Assembly: GCA_000149265.1 (NCBI GenBank)
Contig: CH003410.1
Coordinates: 1 to 64,000, forward strand
Origin: Ciona savignyi
Lineage: Eukaryota > Chordata > Ascidiacea > Phlebobranchia > Cionidae
DNA: 64,000 nucleotides
Direction: 5' to 3'
The notes under the pieces were generated by a model, which was given only the letters and a program-made list of their open reading frames with translations, was not told where the DNA came from and searched no databases. Position numbers and translations under genes: made by a program. This document shows positions 43,736 to 58,100 of this stretch, in pieces; within the stretch, counting starts at the first letter, position 1, and each line of letters opens with the position of its first letter.

Positions 43736-46140
43736 GGAGGGTTTTGGGTTTAAGTTGAAGATCCCAGCTTCACTTTAAAATTGTGAAAAACATCTAAGAC
43801 TTTCTCTGAAAGGATTTTAAGTGACAGGCCGTTTTGTGAGGTCAGTTTGCATGAAAGATACGGAGAATAATTGGGTAAACGCCTACTTCAGAGTTTCACG
43901 GAAGTACTGTGTATGACACGCTGCATTATTGGTTCGCTAAACAAAGCTTAATGCTAAGCCACGAGATTGGCTATCACACTCGCGGTGTTATATATCTTTT
44001 TGTGGTTTGTTTAAATGAAACAATTTACCTAAAAAGATTTATGAAAGAACCTTTAACTCGGTGTGTTATAAAATCGTGCTATAGTCATTACACATCGATA
44101 CAAACGGTCTCATTCACACTGATTGAGATTCAAATTTGACACCAGGTCGTGAACTAAATAGAAGTTAATAACTCAGATAGTGAGCATATCCATAATTGAA
44201 TAAAAAAACGAAATACACAATTTATGAAGAATAGATATACTTTATGATAAAATGTTTACAACCTAAACTGTGTCATTTCGCATTTTAAAGAAGTATTACC
44301 AGACATGTCTACTTATGATTCATTATGTACTTTATGATCTTCTTGATAGATGTTCGGATCCCATCTATTCAAACGTCAAACATTTTGACCATAATTTAGG
44401 TCTATTAATGACACAGTCAATATTATTACCATTAAAACCCAAAGCTTTAAATGCAAATAGTTTATCAAGTTGTAATCGCAAGAAAAACGTTCAGGTCAGG
44501 TACTCAACGTCGTTTAGAAACACGAAAATAATACTAGAGATTGTTAAACAGCAATATATGTAAAACTAATTTCAATGGTAAATGTTTCTGCAAGCACACA
44601 CAATCGCAGTCTGGTTACCTAATCACACTTAGCTTATCTTATACGTTTACATCCTGTTTTCTGCAAGCGGCAACTGTCAGGTCACCGAGTTAACAATCTA
44701 AGCTTTTTATCTTTCGTGAAAGCAGTATTCATGTTGGTAAACACAAAACTAACATCTACAAAGTTATAACCTTAATTAAACTTTTTTGCAAGTTTTTCGC
44801 TTGTCTTAAAATTCCCCAATGAATTTTGGAGGTTTTTAGTATGTTTCCTACATCTTGTAATATTGCCATTAAATTTTATTTTTCCTGCTAAAATGTGTTA
44901 TTTTACATTAATATTTTTTTGTTTAATACATATATACAACTTCAATTAAATTTGGAGTGAATATTCCGTTTCAATACAGAAATACCGCAAATAATATCAG
45001 CACCAAAAATGCGCGAGCAAATATTATCAGCACAGAAAAAGTCTAAAAAGGGGATTACTTTTTTGAATTTTTTGGGTTATGCGAAATTTCCTTTATGTTC
45101 ATTTGTAAAATCAAGAGTCGAGGCAAACTACCGACATGTCATGTAGGACACCGAACGCAAGACGTTACAAGCATTTGTGCTGTAATCTACATTCGAGCGT
45201 TTCGAACGTATCCGATTACGTGACGTAACGTATGAGTCAAATTAACCATTTTCAATAACAATATCTCGGTAATATGGTATAGTGTTTTTTTTGCGTGATA
45301 TTGGTTTGGTAGCAGGAATAGTGCTATGTATAAACAACATGTGTATTATAGATTGTTGAATAAGCTATTAGGTTTGTTTCGCCTTTGATTTACATAATTT
45401 AAAATCTACTATAAAAAGATCTAAACGGCTCATTCCAACTAAGTCAGTTTGTGTTATTGGTATGTGTGAATAAAAACATTTTTAGTTTGTTTAAATCGTA
45501 AAGTTGTTTAAGGTTTATAAAAGTTGCTCCTATTCTCGTCTATGTATAAGCAAGAGAAGACTATTCAGATCAAATATATGACCATCAATATCGATTTTAA
45601 ACTAACTTTTAGCATTTAATTTCCTAAAAACTATAAGAAACTAATGCACTGATTGTTGTCAGATTCGCAGTTTTCGGCCAAATATAGCACTATTTAAAAT
45701 TTAAAACATTTAACTAATTTGGTCCCTGCGCGTTAGTGTAGGTGTAAAAGGCAAGTGGCTATTACCAGACATAGTTTACGTTCGATTTTACCTACGTCAC
45801 TGCTTACTGGGCCGAATAAGATTGTCAATGTACAATGCGTATCTGATCGTTGACTAGATTCTATGGAGTTAAATGTCAAGTGATCGGCCAATTAGTGATC
45901 ACACTGCAATAACTTAAGTAGATGACTGCTGTCTCAATAAACGACTATATCGTTGCCGTCATCCATGATACGTTGCAGTGGTTTGTTTATACCTTGCGGG
46001 AGATTTTACTATTTCAAAACTATTTTCAAAAATTCTCGGAAAACCACAGGACACTGCTGCGTTGCTGCTAGCTTTTATTTCTACGTGCTTCTAATCTGCA
46101 ATCAGTGTAAGGCAAAATTTTGTTTATTTTAAATTAAAAT

Positions 46141-49100
46141 ATGATGTACGAAGATTTTGTGCGATTAGAAGATGAACGTCAAGAAAAATTCCGCAAAATA
46201 AAGGTAACTTTATATGATGAAATAATTTATACGTGTTTAATGTCTGGTTATGCTGTTTGACCTTATTGTGTAAAATTAAAGTTTAAAGTGTTCTATACAT
46301 GTCCGAAAACTACGTTTTCAGTGGAATTTGGTAGTATAAGGACAAGGGTAAGAGTTAAAGAAATACGGATAAACCAGCACTTTATAATATTAGTCTGATA
46401 TTGTTAATAACCAGTTTGTGACCATCCTGAACAGGACACGGCTGGTATAGTTGTCAACGTGATAACAGGAAGGTGTTTTATGAATCATGTCTGCGTTCTG
46501 TCAAACCGACCTATTTTAACTAGAAACTGGCCATAATTTCAAATAACAACATATGCGCATATTACATACATCATTCGCAAACCAATTCAATGTAGCTTAC
46601 ACAACTGCGGAAATAAAACGGCCACTTATCTATATACATTGAATGAATAATAGCTAAGTATTTCAAATATATGCGTTTAATTTGTGCAGGTATACAAAAA
46701 GCGATTGGGTTTCGTACCTATGCTTCACATACTGCTTAATTTTGATATAATCATATATGTAAAGTGCGATTGGTTCATGTACTTATGTTTCGCATTCTGC
46801 TTAATATACTTTGACCAAGCATTTGTACGGAATGGTTAGAGATGAAGTTCACTGTGAAATCAGTAAACTCGTGCTAAAATTTCGATTGGCAGAGCTAAAG
46901 CAAAATAATGTTCTTAAGACATCCGATTTGTGCAAGCGTGTTGCCAGATGGTTAACGCGACCGATAAATATACCAAACTTTATACAAAAAAACAGCCTTG
47001 GCAAAGAGCTCAAATAGACCTAATTAATAGTTTTCCCACACAGCGTTGCCTCGTAATGTTGTTATTTATTAAACCACCCAGAACTAAGCATGTAGTAGAT
47101 TTGTTCTTACGTTAAGCTATTCAACTATATATTTGCCAAAACAGGTGCCGTACAAACCGACAACCAGTCTCACCATTACATTACTGGAATGTAGAAATAT
47201 CTCCGACTCCCGTTTTAGTGATTTTTGTGAGTATGCGGGTTTCATTTTAAAATGGAATAAATAGAAATATGACAATATAATGTTGGGTACTCTATTGTTC
47301 TTGAATTGCGGACTGTTTGACATCATTTGTGCGTGAACGTAATACGACCTTACTAATCGTTTCCGGTACTTGTTTTTTCACTGTGGTATACTAACATCTT
47401 AAATAAAACTAACATTAGTGTTTTGGTTATAATCACCGGTTTATAAAGTGATGTTAAAATTACCCGATGAAGTAATGCACGTATAGAGCAACCCATTAAG
47501 ATATCCCATGTAAAAATAAAATCCCGAGTCCACATACAAGTCCTTCTACTCGACCTAAAAGGTTCTAAATTGATCTCTAAATTTGTTTGGTTGTCAAAAA
47601 ATCAATTCAAATATATAGCTGGATCATTTTTTTAATTGAATAAGCTATATGAGATCAAATGACAAGGGGACTGGTCGGAAGTTCTATTTTTATGCTGTCT
47701 ATGTTACCGGATGACATTTCACATTTCATGGAATGGCTACATTCCCTCGATTGGTTATAACTTAATGCGGCATACATGATGCAAGTGCAAACATGTCAAA
47801 CAAATCGATCAGTCTCCGAGTATACGGTCACACTGTCGCAACGTCAACGCGACCGATACATATTCTAATTATATTCAACAAAAACCATACTCGTATTCCG
47901 ATACACATTCACCATATTCCATATTCGTATCCCTAATTAACATAAACGATCTTGGTAACGAGCCCAACAGGTTCAATTCAAATCCTCATTATAGATTCTT
48001 ATACAATATCGAGAAAGTAAACCAGTCTTCAAATTTAGTTGACACTCCCGACCCAAAGTTTCGCGTGAGTTGCCCCACCCTTCCTGCGCCCAACCAGTTC
48101 GATACAAAGAGTGGGGATGACGTCACCAGTTACGTCATCAACGAAACATTCAAGTTCGTGATACCAGATACAATGGAGCAGAGCGACGACATCCCACTTC
48201 ATGTAAACTTGCTAGTTGTCGAATATTGGAATTTAAGTTGGAATATGTTAATCATGTTTATCTCTGTGGATAAAAATACATGTGCTGTAAAAGCGATCGT
48301 AAGATTACCGCATCCATACAGTCGGCTGGTCAAATATAGTTAAAAGGTTATGGTTGTATTTATTCGCAATGCTTGATTTGTTATAGTGATCGTGCGGTTG
48401 AGTACAGCTAATGAGATTATGCCTAAGTAATGTATTTAAAGGCTTGTTTACCACACTGATCTCATGACCATCTGGTTCGGGTGTTTCGATCTCATAACCA
48501 CTCGGTTGACGGTTCATTCAGTGTACACTAAGCCACGTCTGTGTGAACCAAGGCCGGCTCGTAAACATCTATAAAAACGGACTTAATTGCAAGCTGTCTT
48601 GATTCGTAACATTTATCTGATAAAAATATTTATATTCAACGCCATAAATAAAAAAGCGCAAGGCGCGGTATCACACGGGCAATGTCGCCATCCAGTAGGG
48701 TTACCGGAGGTATTGTAGAATGTTATTTAACCTAAGGCAAAGTGTGCAAAATCCGGTTGGTTTAAAATTACCCATCTTCCAGTTGGCAGGCGCTTCAGCT
48801 GCCTAGGCAAACCGACAAATCGATAAAGTTAAAATCAACACAATAAACCTATACAGCTAATCGGCTATCCTAATTGTCTGTAAACTATGTTGAGATACTG
48901 CAATGACTGCCTGAATTTCCACGAAAAACATCGTATCACTGTTAAAGTTAAATGTGTTTCTAGATAACTGTAATTGATGTTGACGTGGTGTCAGATGATG
49001 TTATCGCCAAAGCAGCTTTGAACATTTCGCATTATCCGACAAATGGAAAAGACGAATTTCTTACAATAAATTTTGGAACGGTAAGCAGTTTTATGCATAT

Positions 49101-52100
49101 TGATATGTAAGAAAAAATAACAAAAATATATCGATTAATAAGTTGTTGGGTTTTTGTCCCAAATGACGTGCGCTAGAGTGTATGTATGTTTTTTTGTATT
49201 TATCTTTCGTAAAAGTAATTAATATTGGCGCATTATGGTCATATGTAGGCCTATAGAACGGGGTTTTCCCATAATATAATGCACAAAACGTTGCTGTAGT
49301 TTATGAATTGAATATGTAAATTATTTAGCTGCCGTCGTATTTAAATACTGATTTCATTTGATATGTAACATTTATTTTACCCGTCGTATTTGAATTACTG
49401 ATGTCTTTTTACAGCACGGTGAGCTTGATATAATCCTGAACAAAACATATCGGTAAGTGGTGGACATCAAAACTTGTATTTTTACATTATAAAACCACGC
49501 GTCTTTAGCTATGATGTGCAGTTTACAAAATATGCAAACTCGGTATCCTTATATTGATGGGTAACAAATAGGGCAACAGATATTGTGGAACAAAAATCCA
49601 CGTTTACTAAAATTTGTCTTTAAAATTGTTGTAGGTGTTTTAAAATTGTATGGTACCGGGCTCAATGGGAACACGTTTAAATAAAATTAAAGCACGCAAA
49701 TATGAAATTATACTGCAATAAGGCACACTCTTGATAGTGTAACTGTAAATTGTAGAAAAAAAACAATTTCAATAAAATATTGCGATTTCTATAAAAGGTT
49801 ATAGTGAAAACACTGACATTATATTGGCTGTTTTGTTTCCGATTCAAATTTGTTACAAAACATCCGGCCGTGAGGCCGTTAAACGATCGATACGCACACC
49901 AATACCAATTGTACACAAAAACGATCGTAATGAACCCACTAACGAATCGTAACCTGTGTTACATAGCTCTTAACGAAGTGTATAAAATGCTTGTATTGAT
50001 GTGAGCAGCATAAAAACACAACCACCTAAAACATAATACAACAGGTCATATAAAAGCAAATAGGCGGTAAAGTGCCGGAAAAGATAACAATAAAAGCACA
50101 GGTAATTTTATTATCAAGAGTTGGCTACTAGGCCATCATCAAGTAATCACGTACCAAGATAAGAAATTGCAACATATGTACCCGATAGACAAATGATTTT
50201 TATAAATTTTCTATTTTATCACCCATTTTCCGAAGGACCACACCAGATTTTCGTGTTGGACATGAACTTCATCCTGCAGAACGAGAGTTTCGTAAGAAAA
50301 GAATTCCAAAAGTATTTGACGCTCTCCGTAAAGTTATGGGGGAAGACAGTCCAAAAAACTATCTCGAGGTAATTATAAATTTCTTAGTACTTATTTACTA
50401 AAGGTTAAACATTGTCATAAAAGACAACTCCGTCGTCTTGCTCAAGTTTGTGTTTGGAAAGCTAATTAATATATTTCTCTATGATCCGTTTATTTAATTT
50501 TTAAACGTGTTTCGTTTCGAATTTACAACCAATTTATCACTAGATCTTTGGAAACAATTCGACACTAGCAGACCGTTTGGAACAATTTGACACTAGACCG
50601 TTTGGATAAATTTGACACTTGACATTTTGGATCAATTTGACACTAGATCATTTGAATCAATTTGACACTAGACCTTTTGAATAAATTTGACACAAGACCT
50701 ATTGGATAAATTTGACACTAGACCTTTTGAATCAATTTGACACTATATATCTTTTGGATAAATTTGACACAAGACCTATTGGATAAATTTGACACTAGAC
50801 CTTTTGAATCAATTTGACACTATATATCTTTTGGATTAATTTGACACTAGACCTTTTGGGTCATTTTGACAAATGATCATTTTGTCATCCATTTTAAACT
50901 AAATTATGTACATTAATCTTCGGTGCTGAGTATTTGGCAACACGTAAGCTAATGCCATCCACTTGTTAATCCCTTATTCACCAAGGTTTTCTATATGATC
51001 CAATGTCCACAAGACGACACTCTTGTTTTTGTATATGCTCATGTGTGTGTCTTATTTGCATACATGTATGTCTCAATCGCATTAACCTTACGGGCACTCA
51101 ATCGCTTACCGACGAATTAGACCCGATTTTAACAGATCATTATGAATCGGTTTTGCTTTACATTCGCCAAGTTTTGAACTCATGATGGGCTCGTCACCAG
51201 GACCGTTTTTTGTATAAGAGTCGGTATATGTATCGGTAACGTTAACCATTCGGCGACACGACCGTACTCCACCAATTTTGTTTACATCAGACTCCTACTA
51301 TATCTCTGACGTCATCCGGCGGCGGTTTTCGAGCGTCTGTTGGCCTGAGTGGGGCAATGGAAGCTTTTAAAGACATCGGGCTCCTGGATTCTTTCATGTA
51401 CACTGCTGGCATTTCTGGTTCTGCATGGTAGGATTGTTTTAACAATACTAATGTCAGCAAATTGTACATTATGAATAATTGCGTGTTACTGTATAACATT
51501 ATGAATAATTGCGTGTTACTGTATAAATGGAATAATTGCTGAAAACGCTGATGCTTTTACCGATTAAGCCCTCATGCAGAAGAGTAATAAGTTTGCTGAA
51601 AACGGTTGATTGACGATGACACATTGAATTTGGACTAATATCCAGCGAATTGGCAGTTGTGTGCAATAGAAAGGCACACGTGCATATCGTTACACGGTTG
51701 ACACAAACGATCGATCAGTCTGCATTAATCTGCGTATGTCTCTTCGGCATGATAGCCTAATGGGTAAAAGCATCAGTGGTTTGCAGACAGCTGAAAGGTT
51801 AAGGTTCAAAACCAGAAGCTGCTGGACCGTTGTGCTCTTCGATGCGGCATTTTTAAAGGTTTACACACTGAAATAAAAATATCTATGAACAAAACTTGGA
51901 AATAGCTTTAAATGTAATCTGACGAATACCAGAGTGCTGACGCCTCGTGGATTTTCCCATTTTCAGAGATAAGAAATACTTAACCTAACAAGCAGTGCTA
52001 AACGCTATTCTCATATGTATTACAGGTACTTCTTGACAGCTTATCACAAATTTAAAATGGAACCAAGGGAAGTGTCTGGGTTCATAAAGAACCTGAAGCA

Positions 52101-55100
52101 GAGAATAATGCAAAAATGGCTATCTACAGCATTTGACGTCATTTTTAACGGAGAAGTATTGTAAGTACAAAAACATGTCAAGGAATTAAAGATACTTGTG
52201 CCTAAAATCACATCTGATTAATTTTCTAGTTGGTTAATTAATAGGACTATAGCAGGGTCGTGAACAAAAATGTTGCCTGATTCGTGACATTGCGCTTTAT
52301 ATATATATATATCCTTTATTCGGTAGATACAGGGAAAGTCACGTTATTGGAACAGTTTCAAATCCATGATTCTCTAGTCACACGATTCAATTAAAAAAAT
52401 GGCTGCTGTATGTGCATCGGTTGCACTTGTCAATTTCAGTGACGCAACTGATTTAAAACACAACAAACATAAGGAACTCGCCGGCTGACAGTTAGAAAAT
52501 CGTTTCAACTGCCTCCGCTGCGACAACTTTATGATTTATTTTTAAAAACCATTGGGTCAACGGTTAACTAATGCGTATATTAACAATCTAGTATCAAAAC
52601 ACATGGGATAAACGATTAACTAATGCATATATTAACAATCTAGTATCAAAACACATGTGATTAACAGTTAAGTAATGCATATATTAACAATCCATAGTGA
52701 TTTTGTAAAAGACAAAGAAACGTACGGGCAACCTACATCGTTCGTCGATTTTTTTGGATATTTAGTTGGCACTTCTTTGCTCGGAGAGAACGTAAGTTGT
52801 ATTTTTAAGGGTTGTTTTTGTGGATTGAAGTGGCACAAAACAGATATCTAAATTGATATTCCAAATTTTGGACTTTAACTTAATTCTTTTCATTCCAACA
52901 CGTTCTTATTTCCGAAACGTATTAATTAAACCATTACTCCAACTGAAGTAAAGTATTTTGGTCCAAAAACGATTTAAAGCCACATTCCGATTAGCAGTTT
53001 TTTTCCTGCAGGATAGATTTCGAAAAATGTCGGACATCCAAGATTACGTGGGTAAAGCAGATGTACCCTATCCTGTGGTGGCAATGCTGCACGTCAAGAA
53101 CAATAAACTGGCTTCCAAATTTCACGGTAAACACGTTGGAAGATCCATTTCATTTTAAAAATTAGATATTAATCAAAAACAATGAGTTGGCTAACGGATA
53201 TATAATTCGTTATCACATTACAAAAGTAAATGAAGCAGTTTCTGTTTTGCAGTAATGGAGAATGACATCCGTATGCAAAAAACATAAATTAAAATAACTA
53301 AAGCCTGTTTCAATCTTCTCTGTAACATTTTTATTAAATTATTTAAGTTTTGACCGCGATGTAGTCTCGTTTTTTTTTATCAGGCTCAGTTTTGAATCCA
53401 AAAGGGGATCGTCACTAACTATTTGTATATAGAAGTCGGTATATGTATCGGTAGCATTTACAATTCGGCCACACCATCGTACAGCCGAGTCTGGTTTGGG
53501 CTCTTTACTTTTCTGATGTAGTTACATAGACGCCTATCGTTTGTTTCTTCATAATTGTGTTTTCAACGCAGCTTACATCGAATGCACTCCTCACGAGTAC
53601 AGCTTTCCTGTATATGGCTACAGTATTCCTGATGAGTACTTCGGATCGGTTTGGAACGGGGGCTTTTTGGCGCGGCAGTGCCCAGAAATGTCCTTGCATT
53701 TTCTCCAGGGGACTGTTGGATGCGCTTTCTCGGTCATTTTTAACGCAGCGGCGACCGGGGAAACGTCACTAGAATTCAACAAGTATCTAGGTAAGACAGA
53801 CTTTAAAATAGTGTACAGGTTAAGAACTTGATCTTACGGTAAATATACAGTTCTAAGTAAATTGTGACATTCGGTATATTCTGTCTTAATCGTTTTAAAA
53901 ATAAGGAAAACTCGGGCCTCGTGAGCATAGACGCACTACAAAAACATCTATCCATCCGCTTACTTGTCTGTGTGTGGACCGGGCCATAAGCATATAGACC
54001 CATTTGTTCTCTTATTCATGTTAATTGTAAAACTACAATTTATTTCCGTTAATATTTTTTGCTCATGCAAAACCGATTTAGTTTACATACCGACAGAACA
54101 AGTACTTTTGTTCCTCTTTCATAAGGGTTTAAAAATAAAATAAAATTCGATCAATGCAAGCTGTAAACCTAAAAAAACTCAATAACGTATTTGTTTCTTA
54201 CAGATGAGCTACGTGTGAAAGGAAAGACTAAAACAAGCGACAACACGTCAACAAGTAGCATGGCAAAATACACGGTAAATGAATAGGCCCGCATATCCTG
54301 AATTTACAAACATTCTAGCAGAATAGCTTTTTGGCTTATTTCGTTGATTTTAAGCCGAACTGTAAAGTGGTCTTAATATCGGTCGATATCAAGTCGGTTG
54401 TGCTATTGGTAAGGGCACATAGGTTACGTGTCTGAAACTTAGTAATGAGTTGAACTAAAACAACAGCAATGTTTTTTATACTCACCGAGTAACGTATTTT
54501 GCTAAACATGTAGAAAAAGAACGAAAACCGGTTTATTATTAGTATAGGATATTTATGTTTATTTCCGTGAATGGAAAAACCAAGGCGATTAATACACGGG
54601 CAATCGTTAGATCACCTCGCGCCTACCGTCGGGTTACCGAAGCTATTGCAGATTGTTGTATAAAATAGACACCTTCTTTAGACACCTTCAATTCAGTAGA
54701 ATCCATTAATCCGCTGGTTTCAGGCAATGCCCGTAAAGCGCCTTGCCCAAGGACACAACAGACTAGTTAGAGACCAGTTTCGCACCTTCAACCTTTCGAT
54801 TAAAAGGCGATGCACTACACCACCAGACTAACCGCTCGGATTGATTTTCTTACACGGGTTAGAAACCTCAAAAAAAGGACCAGAGTATTCTGCATATTCA
54901 AGTCTACAACTATTCACTTGTTTCAATTTTAGATTGAATCGGACGATGACTCGGATTCCGATGATTCTGACGATTCCGACAACGACACTGCTTCCATGGA
55001 TAGCGATCATGACCCAGATACAGAATTAGGTGATTTATTTTTCGCTGGATCTGTTACTCATGTTTATCTTAATTGTATCAAACGGAATTTTAGTTTTCGA

Positions 55101-58100
55101 AAGTTTTTTAATTATTGAAGGTATTTGAAGCAACATCGTTAGATACCTTTTTATACATTAAAAATAAAACGCGCGAAAATATTTTGAATATTCGTCCTTT
55201 TAATTCGTAACGCAACTTTCTTTAGAAATAGCTATGATTCTTTAACACTTACACATTTAAACTCCATTGTCTACTGTTAACATATTCTTATCGGTGTATC
55301 GTAACAAATTTTGCTACAAATTTAAAGTCACTTAAAAAATGTAAACATGAGATATACGGAGAAAGATAAATTATTCAATGCAAATTTCTCTCAGGCCATG
55401 ATACATACAAATTAAATATTGTTGTCTTGTACTTTTTGCCAGTAATCTTTAAACGGATTTGTTTTTGTAAAATATCCAAATTAAACAACTACTATTTCCA
55501 GATGTCCCCAACGGCGAGGGAGTAAATTCGAAAAGAGAAGCAAGTTTTCTATCTCTTATAGCAGAAAAATTAAAGTTAGTCAATGTTTAATAGCTTCTTT
55601 CGTAACTTTATCACAACCCACCAAACTAGTGTGCCCGACAATCTACAGGCAGTCTTCAAGATCCCGTTATATGAAATTAAAATAATTCTACGGTTATTAT
55701 GTAACTATTATTAAAACTCTTGGTTGAGTAAGTTACCCTCTAATCGATTTTAAACAACTGATTAGTTTTTATTCCCAAACCTCGTGGGGTTGATAAACAT
55801 TGAAGTGACAATACTAACCTTACGTTTTCTGGTTAACTATAGGTTGTTCACTCTTCTGGCGCTTGGTTTTGTGCCTAAACAAAATGTTAAATCGCGTTAA
55901 AATCCAGTTTGGGTGGAAATATTTAGGTTGTTTTTTATCCTTCTTTTTTAAAATTGCAAAGTAAGATTTCTGCAAATGCAAATTAAATATTTCACGCAGA
56001 AATACTGTTCTGTTCAATCACCGTGGAGTATTCTTAGGAAGAACGGCCAAATATTTTAATCCCGTCCGAGGACTAAACGACATTAAAGCTCATTATCTCA
56101 ATCCGATTGGGGAGCCGGAATACCTTGGTCGTAAGTATTACAGCATGCGAATCTTAGAACACGTTAAAGGTATAAATATATATATCAACGTAAGTAATAA
56201 ATTTATTTTCTTGAGCCACTTTAACGAGCTTTATAAAAATATATACCGCTTGGTTAGTGGACGACAGCATTTCTGAATGGCAGGGTAAATATTTGGCTAC
56301 ACGTAATCGATATAATATAATAAACCAAAACTCAATACAAAATAGTTTATAAAACAGTGATTCTTAAACTTGTTGGAGGTACCGAACCCCGCAAGTTTAA
56401 TGCGGGCATTCACCCGAACCCTTCGTTGAAATTAAAAAAAAATCTGCGTAATATATCTGCAAAATATATCTGCGTGTGTATACTTATCCTAATCTCCGCT
56501 GAACCCCTGATACTGACTCATCGAACCCCTGGGGTTCGATTGAACCCAGTTTAAGAACAACTGTTATAAAATATCTGACAATGGCATCGAACGGTATCGT
56601 TTTGTATGGGCAAATCATAATTGTCACAACACAGATGGGTAATTATTATATTATGTTGGGTAAACAATCAAGTTTTATTGCTTTGTATATTAAATATATA
56701 ATACCTTCTTCCTTTGTGTCTTATGATTGCCTTTATGTCTATGCCATGCAGGCGACATAGTGTGGCATAACAAAATGTTTAACAAACTAAAAAAAAAACA
56801 TATAGTATAATCTATCTTGTACTGGTCAATTTAATTGCTACCAGAATTATGAATTAAATAGTGCTACAAAAATTGTAAACTTTCAAGCAGAGATAAAGTA
56901 ATTTTCCTGATTTAAAATGTAAATAGGGTAAAAATGTAAGAATGTTAACAGGTTTTAATTAAACTGTTTGAAAGTTAAAACACGAATGACATTTGCATTT
57001 CAGCCGACCAGGAAGAGTTAACTAAAAGGCTCCGAATCAAATCACGAAAAGCAATGTCAATTCGGAGAAAAGTTATATCAGTGGTGGATGCAGGTAAATT
57101 TTGGCTAAATTTGTTATTAGGATGAGGAGAGAGAAGGATATTCATCTTTATTCTAGTGAATGGGAAAACCAAGGGGGTTTACACACGGGCAATCGTCAGA
57201 TCACCTCGCGCCCATCGTCGGGTCACCGGAGCTATTTCAATGTGTTGTATATATATAATAGACACGTTCCTTTAATTTGGTAGAAACTATTAATCCACTA
57301 GGTTCAGGCAATGTCCGTAAAGTGCCTTGCCTAAGGAAACAACCGACTAGCTAGCGACCAGTTTCGCACCTGCAACCTTTCGATTGAAAGGCGACGCACT
57401 TAACCGTTAGACTAACGGGCCGGACTATTACTATCCAATATAGTTTAAAATCGACAAAAAAGGCACGTTTTCGATTGTAATAGCTATTTTAATGCCGCGA
57501 GTTGTCGTTAATACCCAAATGGTAAAACAAGTTCCGAAATTCTATTATGGCAGTACGGGACCAATACGACTTCTATATACAACTTCTATACACACACAAA
57601 AACAGTCCTTGTGAATAGCCCATAATGGGTTTCGAAACTTAGCTCGGTAAAAATTCTATTATGGCAATTTAAAGTGCAGATAAAATCTATTTTTTATATT
57701 TTTTACTATGGTTTTCTGAACTTTTACAGGTGTATTATGCAATGTACCAACAGACGTTATGCTACGACCACAAAGAGCAACAGATGTCTTGATAGTTACC
57801 GACTTCAGTGGTTCTCCTTCGGATGACAAAATGGATTATTCGGTAGTTTAACAATAGTAGCCTATATGCGGTAACATTCCGAAAGAAAAGCCAGAGAAGC
57901 TTGGGTGTTTTTATTTAATAAAATGCATTAGATAAATTTATCGACAAAACGGGTATAAGTGAATGCAACATTAATATCGTATTACACAGAGCGCCCACCC
58001 GCTTAAAAAAACATGGAGAGATAGGGCTTTTCGCATTGTTTCAGAAAACACTTATTTAAATACCATTACTAAGACATCCGTTATATCCGCACACGCATGC

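Larger units (their letters stand above)
40984..46140. other. Intergenic region between collagen-pentraxin and phospholipase A2
   Basis: About 5 kb with a short SINE (41630-41715), the degenerate repeat at 41885-42130, a full SINE (42344-42634) and dispersed repeat copy 2. Open frames here are short and lack recognisable domains or splice context. A TTTTATATGG box on the minus strand near 41000 could serve the collagen-pentraxin gene. Confidence 0.5.

Noticed and set aside
46680..47115. Open stretches at 46690-46760 and 47040-47115 as missing C2 exons of the phospholipase A2
   Set aside because: Splice-like ends exist, but the translations show no C2 pattern and do not give the required phase 2 for exon 47995.
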